A stretch of DNA of 64,000 bases from Sarcocystis neurona (lineage: Eukaryota > Apicomplexa > Conoidasida > Eucoccidiorida > Sarcocystidae), in the NCBI GenBank assembly GCA_000727475.1, contig KL647317.1:501028-565027 (forward strand), in the 5' to 3' direction. Shown here in pieces: positions 26,401 through 34,159 of this stretch (position 1 is its first letter; each line of letters opens with the position of its first letter). A program made the translations under genes and the position numbers. The notes under the pieces are model-generated. The model saw nothing but the letters and a program-made list of their open reading frames with translations. It was not told the DNA's origin and ran no database searches.

Positions 26401-29400
26401 CCTTTTCCGTCTCTGCGTCGCTTCCCTCCTCATCCTCCTCTTCGTCTTCGTCTTCTTCCGCCTCTCCTTCTACTTCCATCGCGTACTCGTTCGCTTCTAA
26501 GCCCCCTTCTCCCTCTTCTTCTTCGTCGAAGACCACCGCTACGCCGCTCGACGAATCCAGACCCCCTGCAGCAGCAGCACTCGCGACGCAGCAGCAAATG
26601 TCGCAGCAGCAGCAGCAGCACGACAAGCACCGATGTACAGGGCCAGCACCCAAGAAGCACCACTACCAGCAAATGCAGCAGCAGCAGCAGCAACACGACC
26701 AGTACCGACGTACAAAGTGGGCACCCGGGAAACACCACCACCAGCAAATTAAGCAGCAGCAACACCAGAAGCAAGGATGTACAAGGCAAGCACCCAAGAA
26801 GCACCATCACCAGCAAATGCAACACCAGCAGCAACACGAGACGCATCCATGTACGGAGCAAAGCAGCAGCGAAGCACGAGCACCACGCAGACGGTTCCCG
26901 CAAAAGTGCACACGAGCAACGGAGGAACACAGCAGACAGCTGACTAGCGGTGGAGGGCAGCAGCCGCAGACGAGAATATCCGCAACAGCAAAAGAGGAAC
27001 ACCCGGCACAGCACAGCACAGCACAGCAGCAAGACAGCACCAGCAGCAGCAGGAGATGGTATCAGCTACACTGCCGGCAAACGCGAGTCAGCGAAGCAGC
27101 AGCAGCCGGGACGAGAGGACTTGTACCGCAGGAGGCCATCTCAATAGAGACCGCACCAACAGGAGCACGACAGCAGGCATCTTGGGTTTCTACGTCCAGT
27201 CGCTTTCTTGCCGACTTTTCCCTTCCGCTTATCTTCTTCGACCACTTTTCCCCACTGCCTGCGCCTCTTTTCTCTACCGTTTCTTTCAGTCCCCTTTTCC
27301 CGTCTCTGCTTGCAGCTTATACGTTTTGCCTTTTGTTCTCTTCCTTCCGCACTGCTTCCTACTTCCTTGCCGCTCCCTCTTCTTCTGCATCTCCTCTCCC
27401 AACTCTTCTTCATTCGCCGCCCCTTCCTCTTCCTTTTTTAAACCTTCTCGTTGCTTTCGTCTACCTCTCCTTCCTGTCCCTCCTTTTCTCTCCTGCGTCA
27501 ACTCCACGCACCCTCTGGCCGGCCTCTGTCTGCCGCTCTGCCGTCTCGTCTCGTACCTGCGGCCGCAGCGGCGGCAGAGTCTTCCTCGTCGCCACCAATG
27601 GAGTAATCGGTGATGTTTTTGGCGAGTTGGTGCAGCAGCTGGTAGCGGTCGGACGACAACGCGCCCAGCACCTGTTCCACGTTTTTCTTCCTCTCCGCGT
27701 CTCTGCAGTTGTCCACTTTCAACGCAGCAAGCACCTCGTCTGCTGCTCCTTTCAGCACCTCCACAGGCTGGTCTCCAAGCTGCTGCTGCAGCGCGACGAG
27801 CAGCTGCTCGTACACCAAACGAGTCTGCTGCGTCGTCGGTTTGTAGAAGAAACTTTCGGTGACGTCGGTGTCAAGCACTGTCGCTCCCTTCTTTATGTCC
27901 TGCAACAGACACGTGGGCGCGCACGCCGTACCACAGAAGAAGATGCAGCAGCACCATCCGCAGGGATGTGCTACCCAAGAAGCTTCGCACGCAGATGCAA
28001 CCAACATCACACACGCCCGGCGTCGCTACTGCTCATATGAAGGTCAGAGACGCGTGTACCGATGCTCTGGCACGCTGTAAGCACCCAAGCAGGACCACCA
28101 GCAGCAGCGAATGACACAAACTTGGCAGAAACGGTTGCCAGTAAAAGAAGCGGGAATGAGCTGGAGAGAGAATGCAAGGGGACAGATGCGTAGACCGACA
28201 CAAAGAAATTGTGCGCCCAACACCTGAATGTATATATATATAAGCATATACATATACGTACGTATGTATATACATATGTATGTATACATACGTACACATA
28301 CATATATATGTATATATACGTGTATGCGTGCGTGCGTCAAGCATACGGAGGGAAACGAGAGATAAGGCTACAGAGACTGGAAGACGGGGAAACAGAGAAG
28401 TGCGCGATATAAAGTTGACTTAAAGGAAAGGGACCGCACTACGCCAGGAAATGACGGCGGAGAGGCATGCAAGCAAAGATGAGCCTGTCTGTGTGCAGGC
28501 GATTATACTGCAAGAGTCACACATAGGGAAACGAACTCTGTGTTGAGCTCCACACACGCATGCAGGAGAACAAGAGAATGAGTAACAATAACTAATACAA
28601 CGCATCGAACGGACACCCAACATTCAAATTTAACTTTTTGCATCTGGTATTGTGCGCAGACGTCGAATCTACCTATCCATATATCTATCAATATATATAT
28701 GGAAGAGAGACAGACAGAGAGACTGGTAGACAGATACAAAGAGAGCGGAAGAGCGGCCTGTTATAAATCTCAAGCAAACAACGTGTTGTTTTCTTCTATA
28801 AAAAATTCTAGTGAATGTTACATACAAGCACACAGAGGTGCATATATATATATATATATATACATGCTTGTATGTAACGTGTAGATATATACACGCGCAC
28901 ACAGGTGGGTTAGTAGATGTTGTTTGTATACAGGAGGCCGCGCTAACATATATAGTGAGAGGCGATAGTTGCATGTGTTGGTCAAGCACCGCAGCTTTTC
29001 CACTTCCAAACTTTCCTTTCCACGGCCTCGAGAGTGGCAACGGCAGAGACCGAAGAGGGGACTGCGGCAGAGGATATTTCTCACTTTCGCAGGGGAAGCA
29101 CGGCCGACGTGTCGAGTCAGAGCAGCAGAGGGGAGAAGAAGCAACGCGAGTCCACCCAGAAAAAACAGCAGCGGAGAGGTCCCAGCAGCAACAGAGGAAA
29201 CGAGACCGCTCAGCAGGGGCAGCCGAGGCACCGCGCCAACAGACAGCAGCAGCGGCAAGCAGCACACGGGAGCCCCACAAAGAAGCGCAGCATCAGCGTC
29301 ATGAGCGGGAAACGCAGCAGCAGCAGCAGCAGGACGCGAGGGGTGAGTGAGCCTACGAGCTTGTTGCGACGCAGCTTGGTCCTTCCCTGGGTTGTCGCAG

Positions 29401-29626
29401 CAGCCGCAGCACGTTCACTGGCACGTTGTTTTTCTTCTTTTCGAAGGCCGCGCTCCACTTTGTCGCCCATGGGGTAGAGTTTTCTTCCGGCGAGAGACTC
29501 CGGCTCTCCCGTCGGCTCCCCGAGATGAACCGCCGCAGCAACGCCTGTTGACGTGTCGCGCTGCAACACCAAGTTGCTGTTCTGGCGGTACTCGAACCGC
29601 TTGAAACGTTCAAATTCCTCCGCCAT
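1447..29626 (-). CDS. SNRNP200: Brr2/SNRNP200 U5 snRNP RNA helicase, 16 exons, C-terminus beyond window
   Basis: Ski2-like DExH helicase that unwinds U4/U6 during spliceosome activation in the nucleus. Exons (transcript order): 29357-29626, 27557-27899, 24326-26565, 22542-23133, 20574-21274, 19208-19519, 18262-18552, 16290-16544, 13915-14191, 12201-12515, 10249-10486, 7813-8086, 6152-6341, 4716-4918, 3366-3630, 1447-1538. All junctions are GT-AG and all phases agree, giving 2,286 codons. Domain order: N-terminal region with PWI-like segment (about 110-200), acidic stretch, active helicase cassette (APTGAGKT 693-700, TPEKWD 829-834, DEVH 855-858, SAT 892-894, QMLGRAGRP 1091-1099), first Sec63 unit, degenerate second cassette (PPTSGKE 1600-1606, DDLH 1705-1708), start of second Sec63 unit. 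Human Brr2 is 2,136 residues; the extra length here is low-complexity insertions. About 150 C-terminal residues are missing and should lie left of position 1. The start ATG has A at -3 and G at +4. Family identity is certain from colinear similarity; the exact joins are inferred. Confidence 0.95.
1575..2160. repeat. CAG-rich block in Brr2 intron 15
   Basis: Dense imperfect CAG repeats on the plus strand (CTG on the transcribed strand) begin just upstream of the exon 16 acceptor. Long frames here read as Gln, Ala or Ser runs and are not genes. Confidence 0.85.
3366..3630 (-). CDS. SNRNP200: Brr2 exon 15
   Basis: The acceptor sits at the end of a CTG-rich run (GCTGCTGCTGCAG); donor AAAAG|GTAGGA. 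It contains [29 protein letters not shown] and [13 protein letters not shown], the helical part of the second Sec63 unit. Confidence 0.94.
3640..4190. repeat. Polypurine tract in Brr2 intron 14
   Basis: GA-rich on the plus strand, so a several-hundred-base pyrimidine tract on the sense strand directly upstream of the exon 15 acceptor. Confidence 0.7.
4716..4918 (-). CDS. SNRNP200: Brr2 exon 14
   Basis: Acceptor CCTTCTGCAG, donor TAT|GTAGGC. It reads [20 protein letters not shown] and ends at KALILLY, continuing into AHFNRV of exon 15. More diverged than its neighbours, but the phase (1 in, 0 out) and the homology agree. Confidence 0.88.
5476..5718. repeat. 15-16 bp CAG minisatellite in Brr2 intron 13
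   Basis: About sixteen head-to-tail copies of a 15-16 base unit related to GGCGCAGCAACAGCA. A longer segment containing GCAACGGCAGCGCGCAGTA recurs twice, indicating higher-order duplication. Confidence 0.9.
6152..6341 (-). CDS. SNRNP200: Brr2 exon 13 (second Sec63 unit start)
   Basis: Acceptor TTTGTTCAG, strong donor ATCG|GTGAGT. It encodes [19 protein letters not shown], then [20 protein letters not shown]. Confidence 0.95.
6718..7320. repeat. TA-rich minisatellite with GGATTATAAATTTCC core
   Basis: About ten copies of a 15-base core (near 6718, 6756, 6836, 6865, 6937, 7003, 7063, 7105, 7191, 7232), 29-86 bases apart, with (TA)n/(CA)n spacers. Lies in Brr2 intron 12. Confidence 0.85.
7540..8600. 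repeat. TA/CA microsatellite clusters flanking exon 12
   Basis: Apart from exon 12 itself (7813-8086), this segment is dominated by TATATA and CACATA tracts. No coding signal was seen in the non-exonic part. Confidence 0.6.
7813..8086 (-). CDS. SNRNP200: Brr2 exon 12 (degenerate motif VI)
   Basis: Acceptor GCACGCAG, donor AAG|GTAGAA. It contains [15 protein letters not shown] (the motif VI position, lacking the GRxGR arginine pattern), [17 protein letters not shown] and [19 protein letters not shown]. Confidence 0.94.
10249..10486 (-). CDS. SNRNP200: Brr2 exon 11
   Basis: Acceptor TCTCCGCAG, donor GG|GTAAGA, phase 2 out. It encodes [32 protein letters not shown] and [12 protein letters not shown], matching the motif V region of the second cassette. 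Confidence 0.92.
10790..11150. repeat. CA/TA microsatellites in Brr2 intron 10
   Basis: (CA)n, (TA)n and CATA-type tracts over about 360 bases. Open frames here are Tyr/Ile/His/Thr-only artefacts. Confidence 0.75.
11570..12200. repeat. CTG-rich block in Brr2 intron 10
   Basis: Imperfect CTG repeats on the plus strand extend up to the exon 10 donor. They create long Cys/Leu or Ala frames in all six frames. Confidence 0.8.
12201..12515 (-). CDS. SNRNP200: Brr2 exon 10 (cassette 2, second RecA domain)
   Basis: Acceptor TTTTGCAG, donor [36 protein letters not shown], then a short Ser/Gly/Arg-rich insertion before [19 protein letters not shown]. Phase 1 in and out. Confidence 0.92.
13090..13235. 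repeat. TATAGAGAGA-type short repeats in Brr2 intron 9
   Basis: Several repeats of TACATATATAGAGAGA-like sequence; no coding signal. Confidence 0.6.
13242..13475. repeat. Diverged tandem duplication, about 150 bp period
   Basis: GGTGGATATTTAGTCA followed by a GACAC(T/C)GGCATGTATA block occurs twice, about 150 bases apart, each copy preceded by AGAGAGACAG. Confidence 0.75.
13915..14191 (-). CDS. SNRNP200: Brr2 exon 9 (cassette 2 motifs Ib-III)
   Basis: The acceptor GCGCAG|ATC at 14,191 was chosen over an upstream AAG because it keeps the spacing of the family between DIK and TPEKWD. It encodes [20 protein letters not shown] (usually DEVH) and [10 protein letters not shown]. Donor CCG|GTGGGG, phase 1. 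With exon 10 it gives [14 protein letters not shown], the same length as in the human protein. Confidence 0.88.
14347..14540. repeat. GGTGTACGTACACC-type palindromes in Brr2 intron 8
   Basis: One perfect and two variant copies of the palindromic 14-mer lie within about 190 bases, embedded in C-rich/A-rich sequence just upstream of exon 9. Confidence 0.65.
15594..16289. repeat. Pyrimidine-rich tract in Brr2 intron 8
   Basis: TTC/CTT/TGCTGC-rich on the plus strand (purine-rich on the sense strand), starting right after the exon 8 donor. Frames in it are Ser/Phe/Leu or Glu/Lys/Arg runs. Confidence 0.7.
16290..16544 (-). CDS. SNRNP200: Brr2 exon 8 (degenerate motif I of cassette 2)
   Basis: Acceptor TTTCTGCAG preceded by CTG repeats, donor AAG|GTGAGA, 85 codons. 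The position of the second Walker A reads CLPPTSGKE, where the canonical form is [19 protein letters not shown] and [13 protein letters not shown] follow. Confidence 0.92.
16545..17060. repeat. CAG-rich block upstream of Brr2 exon 8
   Basis: Imperfect CAG repeats on the plus strand (CTG on the sense strand) abut the exon 8 acceptor. Confidence 0.8.
18262..18552 (-). CDS. SNRNP200: Brr2 exon 7 (Sec63 Ig-like domain to cassette 2)
   Basis: Acceptor CCTCTGCAG, donor CAG|GTACGA, 97 codons. It continues straight from HHE of exon 6 with [15 protein letters not shown], then [29 protein letters not shown] and FNPIQTQ, so no small exon is missing. Confidence 0.94.
18914..19102. repeat. 44-49 bp tandem repeat in Brr2 intron 6
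   Basis: Four units starting CACCT at 18914, 18958, 19007 and 19055. Two of the unit boundaries carry GTGTACGTACACC. The units share CTTCTCTGCCTGCAT-like and GTGGTGCGT-like segments. Confidence 0.8.
19208..19519 (-). CDS. SNRNP200: Brr2 exon 6 (Sec63 part 2)
   Basis: Acceptor CTCTGTGCAG, donor GAG|GTCTGC, 104 codons, phase 0 at both ends. It contains [40 protein letters not shown] and [14 protein letters not shown]. Confidence 0.94.
20574..21274 (-). CDS. SNRNP200: Brr2 exon 5 (winged helix and Sec63 part 1)
   Basis: Acceptor TTTGTCGCAG, donor AAG|GTCAGA. Residues 1149-1382 with [42 protein letters not shown] and [20 protein letters not shown], colinear with the helicase-linked winged helix and the helical part of the first Sec63 unit. 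Confidence 0.95.
21285..21650. repeat. Polypurine tract in Brr2 intron 4
   Basis: GA-rich on the plus strand; on the sense strand this is a long pyrimidine tract leading into the exon 5 acceptor. Confidence 0.7.
22031..22235. repeat. About 63 bp tandem repeat in Brr2 intron 4
   Basis: GTACAGGTACAAGTGTAT followed by GCACGTGTACACTCCACTA and a (TA)n run occurs twice (22031 and 22094), with a third degraded copy to about 22235. Confidence 0.8.
22542..23133 (-). CDS. SNRNP200: Brr2 exon 4 (second RecA domain, motifs IV-VI)
   Basis: Acceptor TTGTAG, donor CTAG|GTAAGC. It encodes residues 952-1148: VFVHSRKE (motif IV), [26 protein letters not shown] (motif V), and [12 protein letters not shown] (motif VI with both arginines). 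It ends within LNAEIVLG. Confidence 0.96.
24326..26565 (-). CDS. SNRNP200: Brr2 exon 3 (acidic region, plug, first RecA domain)
   Basis: Largest exon, 2,240 nt, residues 205-951. In order: an Asp/Glu-rich acidic tract, the [12 protein letters not shown] plug/linker region, a Gly/Ser/Ala/Gln-rich stretch of about 130 residues (437-570), the [15 protein letters not shown] motif, helicase motif I at 693-700, a second Gly/Ala/Ser insertion (718-769), then motifs Ia, Ib, II (DEVH) and III ([11 protein letters not shown]). Acceptor CTGCTGCTGCAG is part of a CTG run; donor AAG|GTAAGG. Confidence 0.95.
26575..26860. repeat. 69-75 bp CAG-type minisatellite in Brr2 intron 2
   Basis: Units beginning GTAC at 26635, 26710, 26779 and 26851, each with GCACCCAAGAAGCACCA- and CCAGCAAATGCA-like parts. 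The array starts about 10 bases upstream of the exon 3 acceptor. Confidence 0.8.
27180..27540. repeat. Pyrimidine-rich tract in Brr2 intron 2
   Basis: CT-rich on the plus strand (purine-rich on the sense strand) next to the exon 2 donor. Confidence 0.65.
27557..27899 (-). CDS. SNRNP200: Brr2 exon 2 (PWI-like domain)
   Basis: Acceptor TTGCAG, donor GCAG|GTACGA, phase 0 in and phase 1 out. It encodes the N-terminal PWI-like segment of Brr2, with [20 protein letters not shown] and the ITDYS motif, and ends in a run of alanines next to the splice site. Confidence 0.93.
28215..28330. repeat. TA/CGTA microsatellite in Brr2 intron 1
   Basis: TATATA, ACATATGTATG and CGTACGTATG tracts; no coding signal. 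Confidence 0.6.
29357..29626 (-). CDS. SNRNP200: Brr2 exon 1 (residues 1-90)
   Basis: Starts at ATG 29,626 and carries the conserved Brr2 N-terminal motifs [20 protein letters not shown] and MGDK. It ends after the residues NKL at a GTAGGC donor, phase 0. Ninety codons exactly. The donor is a weak match, but it is the only one that joins exon 2 without a gap relative to the family. Confidence 0.88.
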
Positions 29627-29639
29627 CTTCCCCTGATAT

Positions 29640-30960
29640 AAAAACGCTCTGCTCCTGCGTCGAACTTTCCTGAGCTGCTGCTCTGCTCTTGCTGCAGCCG
29701 CTGCTGTTCACGCCAACGCTGCCGCTCAGGATGACACTGCTGCTGCTGCGACTCCGCCCTCGCTCCTCCTCCTCCTGCTGACGCTGCGGCCACTGATGCT
29801 GCAACTGATGATGCTGCTCCTGCCACTCCCGGCTGGCACCTTCTCCCGCTGACACTGCTGCTGGTGCTCCTGATGCCGCTGCTGCTGCTCTGCGCGTGTT
29901 CCACCTGACGCTGCTGCTGATGTTGCTGCTCTAGGCGTTCTTGCGGGTCCTACCCCTACTGCTCTCAGAATAAGAACTCTAGTGGTGCGTGCTGTCCGGG
30001 AACGTTTTCTTCAGACGAGAGAAACGCGGGAAGGAGGTCGAAGAAAGAAGACGCCGCGGAGGAGAACAGAAGAAGAGAAAAGGATATACAGGAAAGGCAG
30101 GATGAGGCCGCCCATCCCGCCACACACTCAAGAGAGGAGAAGACACTGCAGCTCTTGGCGTGAAATACACCTGCTGCTGCTGTTGACACGTCCAGGTCAA
30201 CCTCTGCTGCTAAAGCCTTACCGCTGCTGCTACTGCGCGCTCTCTGTGTGTGTGTACACACGTACACACACATGTATATATAGATATATATATGTACACG
30301 GAGAGGAGAATCACCTTCTACGGCTCGTCGCATAATAATCGGCGATGCGGTTGCAGCCGCTCTTTCTCAAGTGAATCCTGCAGGAAGGAATCTGATGCGT
30401 CACCTCGACTCGAAATTGCAGCTGCTGTCCTTCTGCTGCCGTCCTTTTTGTTCGTATGGGCCGGGCCCCTCTCTGCTGCTGTTGCTCTTGCCCCTTCTTC
30501 TCTTCCACTGCTGGTTCTTGCAGTTCCTCAGAGCTGGTGCTGCACTTCGTTGCTGCTAGTAGACGTCTTCACAGAAGCTCGGTATCTTCACCTGCTGCCG
30601 TTCGAGTCGCAGCTGCGTCTCCTTCTCAAGAAAACCCACAATGCCGCCGCTGCCGTGCGGTGTCTGCCTTGCTGCCCTCCTGCAGCAGTGTGCGGTAACT
30701 GCGTAATAAAAATGCAGTCGCTGCTTGCAGCTGGCTCCTGCGGAACAGTCCTTGCTGCTGCTGCTGCTAATACGAATGCGCTACCTCCCGCATCCTGCGG
30801 TGCGTATATAAATAACGCTCTGCTGCTGGTGCTGGAAGGTGAACTACTTTCAACCTCACTGCTCCTGCGTCTTCTATCAAGCGGACAACGGCAGCGAACA
30901 CGAGAGTGCGGAAAGCAAGAGAAACCACATGAGAGGCTACTTCTTCACGCACTATGTGGA
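29640..30960. repeat. CTG-rich block upstream of Brr2
   Basis: Intergenic CTG-type repeats on the plus strand begin immediately 5' of the Brr2 start codon. Frames of up to about 240 codons here are repeat-driven and lack recognisable domains. I saw no defined promoter element. Confidence 0.75.
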
Positions 30961-30999
30961 CTGATAAGACTCTACTAGAGGAAGCAGAAAAAAGACGCG

Positions 31000-31960
31000 T
31001 GACCACTTCTTGTAATTACTGCTTCCTTGATGCTCAAAGAAACTTAGTCGCCGCCCAATATCCTGGCCCTTACACATTCGGTTGAGTATGCATTTCTCTC
31101 TCTAGATATATAAGTACATCTACGCATGAGTACCTGCGTGTCTATACGTGTGTATATAGATTAAAGTGTCCATCTCCAAAGGAAACACACCCTCGGCGCC
31201 ATCTTTCATCCTGAAGGTTGTAGTCTTTGACTCCTCACATGCGCATAGACTGCGAAGTGCAGCTTGCTGCTAGCTGCGTCTATCATGAAAACGCACACAG
31301 GGAGTGTGTCATACACTGCAGTCCCTGTGATTCACACCCAGCTGAGGACGCACACAGCGTGTGTGCATACTCTACACACACGTATAACCTACATACGCAT
31401 TATGAACAGACAGAAACATACACACGCATACATAAATATGGACGTCTGTATTCGCCGGTGTGTTAGCAAGTGCGCTCTGCAAGCGTAAGAGAGCGTGGTC
31501 GTCACGGTACACCCCCCTATCTGTCAGCGCCTGCTGGCTGCGCAAGGAGCAGCTGCGAAGTGGTAACCTCAGAAAGATAGGAGCAAACGTCCACAGAAGG
31601 GGTGGAGGCACGGAGACTCCTATAGCCAAAAGCAGTCAGGATGGCGTGAAAACGCATCAACACAAGCAGAAGCAGCTTCACACGGCTGTCCTTCGGAGGA
31701 GATCAGGCGCGGTGGACGTATCATTAGGAAAAGGAGAACATCAAGGCCAACGGTCACCTAAGAGTAGTCACGAGAGAGTGACGCGAAGTACGACTACCAC
31801 CCAGCAGAAAGCAACGTCCCACTGACGGTGGGCGGTACCTAGGTACAGTCCCGAGAAGTCACCGATTTGGAAGAGTGCAACGAAATGCTCTCAGTTCCAC
31901 AACAGGAAGAACGATAATGCCCTCGGCTGAGCAGAAGACGAAAGGCAACACCACAGAAAT
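31000..31960. other. Intergenic, no gene recognised
   Basis: Mixed sequence with few microsatellites. Short open frames show no recognisable family motif. Confidence 0.5.
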
Positions 31961-31966
31961 AGAAAA

Positions 31967-32737
31967 CTACAGAGGACAAAGTGCAAAACGTTGGGGTGAC
32001 GCCCCGGAATAGTGGACGCGGAACCGTGCGTATGGGCTTCCCAGTCCACCGAGAGACACAGGTTCAAAAACACACAGAAAATGAAGAAGGTGGTAAACAC
32101 AGTAGAAAATAAAAGAGAAGTCACGCCTATAACATGGGGGGTTGGGGGGAGAGAAAACGGAAATGCTGTGCCGTTTTCCCCTACAGAGGGACTCGTGGCC
32201 AATAAGAGGGAAGCGAGTCCCTATATGGCATGAAAGATGCGAAAAACCAAAGTAGGCGTGGTCCGGAGGAGAAAAACTTAGAAGATCTTCAGGGATACAG
32301 TCTTTGGTCTCAGGTGAGTACAAAGACCAGTATGCATCTATGTATGTACGAAGTACATCATCTCCGCCTCCCCATCTACTGACCCACGCAGTAAGTTCCC
32401 TCGCCACATCCTTGTGAAAGTGAACGTATCTATATGCGTGTATGTATATTCGACGTAATCTACGTGCCACAAGAAACCCGGCTGTTCTCGCCGTGAAAGG
32501 ATAAGGGGGACGCATAGAGGTTTCCACGCAGCCAGCCCAGCTGCGGAAACGGTCATATTCCTCGTACAAACAGGCTCCTTCTTTGAAGCACGCAGTTAAA
32601 GAATATAAGTCGCCCTCAGTTGAGAGTGAAATCCTCCCACCAAAAGCTGACCGCGAGAAGAAGTAAAGCTTTGAAGCATGGGGTGCGGAAGGGAGAGGGA
32701 AAACCACATCGATTTTCACTGGCTCGCATGCGTGCAC
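31967..32737 (-). CDS. Open frame with weak MOB1/phocein-like pattern, start unknown
   Basis: 256 codons without a stop but no ATG at its start (it opens at GTG behind a TGA), so an upstream exon or a pseudogene must be assumed. Residues 92-107 read RRLRRIYIHAYRYVHF, close to the MOB helix with KRLFRVYAHIY and HF. PYPF about 15 residues before it mimics the MOB segment PFPPNF, and WSLY with IPEDLL after it mimics the C-terminal segment WEF with APLQELI at the same spacing. C50/C56 and H100/H106 sit near the expected zinc ligands, but each pair is one residue too far apart. MOB proteins bind and activate NDR/LATS kinases. The similarity was judged by eye and could be chance; the last roughly 100 codons match nothing. 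Confidence 0.25.
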   Translation of the reverse strand: MHACEPVKIDVVFPLPSAPHASKLYFFSRSAFGGRISLSTEGDLYSLTACFKEGACLYEEYDRFRSWAGCVETSMRPPYPFTARTAGFLVARRLRRIYIHAYRYVHFHKDVARELTAWVSRWGGGDDVLRTYIDAYWSLYSPETKDCIPEDLLSFSPPDHAYFGFSHLSCHIGTRFPLIGHESLCRGKRHSISVFSPPNPPCYRRDFSFIFYCVYHLLHFLCVFEPVSLGGLGSPYARFRVHYSGASPQRFALCPL

Positions 32738-33326
32738 GAGTCAGTACCCAGTAACGGGCCACAGTACCATTGCCACACCTGCACAAACAATGGTCCTACA
32801 ACACTAGTCAGCCCGACTAGAGTAATACTAACATACCGGTGATGCTTGTTACACTGTCGCCAATATCGTTGCTAGACATGCTAATGGCGTCTTGTTGATC
32901 ACTTACACCAGTGGTACACTAATTAGTACGACTGTCCTGCAGCAGAGCACACCTTGAGTCGGCCCATACTACATCACGCGTGTGACGACATGGCCGGTGA
33001 GTGATGCCATGTGAGTAGGACAGTACTCACCATTGCGTCTATAAATAACAATTGCATGAGCACTGTTATTACTCGTTCGCGTGGCAGGCAGTAGTACCTG
33101 TTTATCAATAGCATTAGCCGTAGGTAACGCGCGACTACAGCCAGTGTACCACAACCCACTTCCATAATGATCCTAACAGCCACGATTCGATAACTCCCGC
33201 ACAAGTCCTCTCGTAATACTGCCCTTAAGCACGATGAGCACTACTCGAGGGAGATTATGCGAGTCATCACTGATATATTAGCATCCGTACCTGTGCCGGT
33301 ACTCAATGGAAAAAAGTGTAATCACT

Positions 33327-33468
33327 GTATTCTGGTCACTCCTCTGATACTGTTCTGAACTATAGTAGCGGCTTTACTAGTATCATGACACTTCCCAGTA
33401 TTCTGGTCACTCTTCTAATACTGTTCTGAATTATGGTAGCGGCTTCACTAGCATCATGACACTTCTCA
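33327..33468. repeat. 71 bp direct tandem duplication
   Basis: Two copies beginning GTATTCTGGTCACTC at 33327 and 33398, differing at only a few positions and ending near CATGACACTTC. Confidence 0.9.
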
Positions 33469-33750
33469 GGATCTTGCTGATGAACATTATACCTACGCTG
33501 GCTTAATAATCAAGAAGGGATCGTACCCACCAAGATAATAATTTCTAGCACGACACCGTTTGATACAACGGATGCACATTGACCTGAAGAGGCAACAACA
33601 GGGCGTCTCGAATGACTAGCATTTAGTTCACTTGGCCTTGTATCACGTGGACAGTGAGACAGGACGCTGTTCTGGCATCAATGAGAGGACCTCTAGCACA
33701 ATAGTATGTGCGGCATGCATTTGTGAGGTGGTGCTTCAGTACGTAATCAT

Positions 33751-34031
33751 GTATTGCCAGCAGTCGTGGAATGAGGGAATATTTCACACAGGATCCAAGT
33801 AGTAGTGCAATTATTATAAAGGTCAGCGTGCTGACTGCACAACCGCGCAATTCTAAAGAAGTGCGGGGATGACTACTATGGAGAATCGGTAGTATTGCCA
33901 GCAATCGTGAACAATGGAATACCTCACACAGGATCCAAGTAGTAGTGCGCCTATGATGAAGGTCAGCGTACTGACGACGCGACCGTGTTATTCTTAAAAA
34001 GTGCTCGAAAGGCTACTAAGGAGAATCGGTA
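33751..34031. repeat. 141 bp direct tandem duplication
   Basis: Copy 1 spans 33751-33891 and copy 2 spans 33892-34031. Both start GTATTGCCAGCA and end GGAGAATCGGTA; CACACAGGATCCAAGTAGTA is identical in both. Confidence 0.9.
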
Positions 34032-34159
34032 TTCAAAAAATGTCATGCTCGCCGAGTCGTGTCTCCTCTTCTGGTGTGACTTCCTGCAAAATAAGGTACG
34101 ACACAGATGCGGCGTATAACGAGCCAATTTGGTGGTAACGCGTACACCAACTCCTGTTC

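Larger units (their letters stand above)
32745..34125. other. Island without microsatellites, contains tandem duplications
   Basis: About 1.4 kb with almost no CAG, TA or CA runs, unlike all surrounding DNA. It contains the 71-bp and 141-bp duplications listed separately. No credible coding frame. Confidence 0.6.

Noticed and set aside
26313..28040. 575-codon plus-strand open frame
   Set aside because: Antisense to Brr2 exons 2-3 and made of Ser/Gln/His runs from CAG repeats; no domain.
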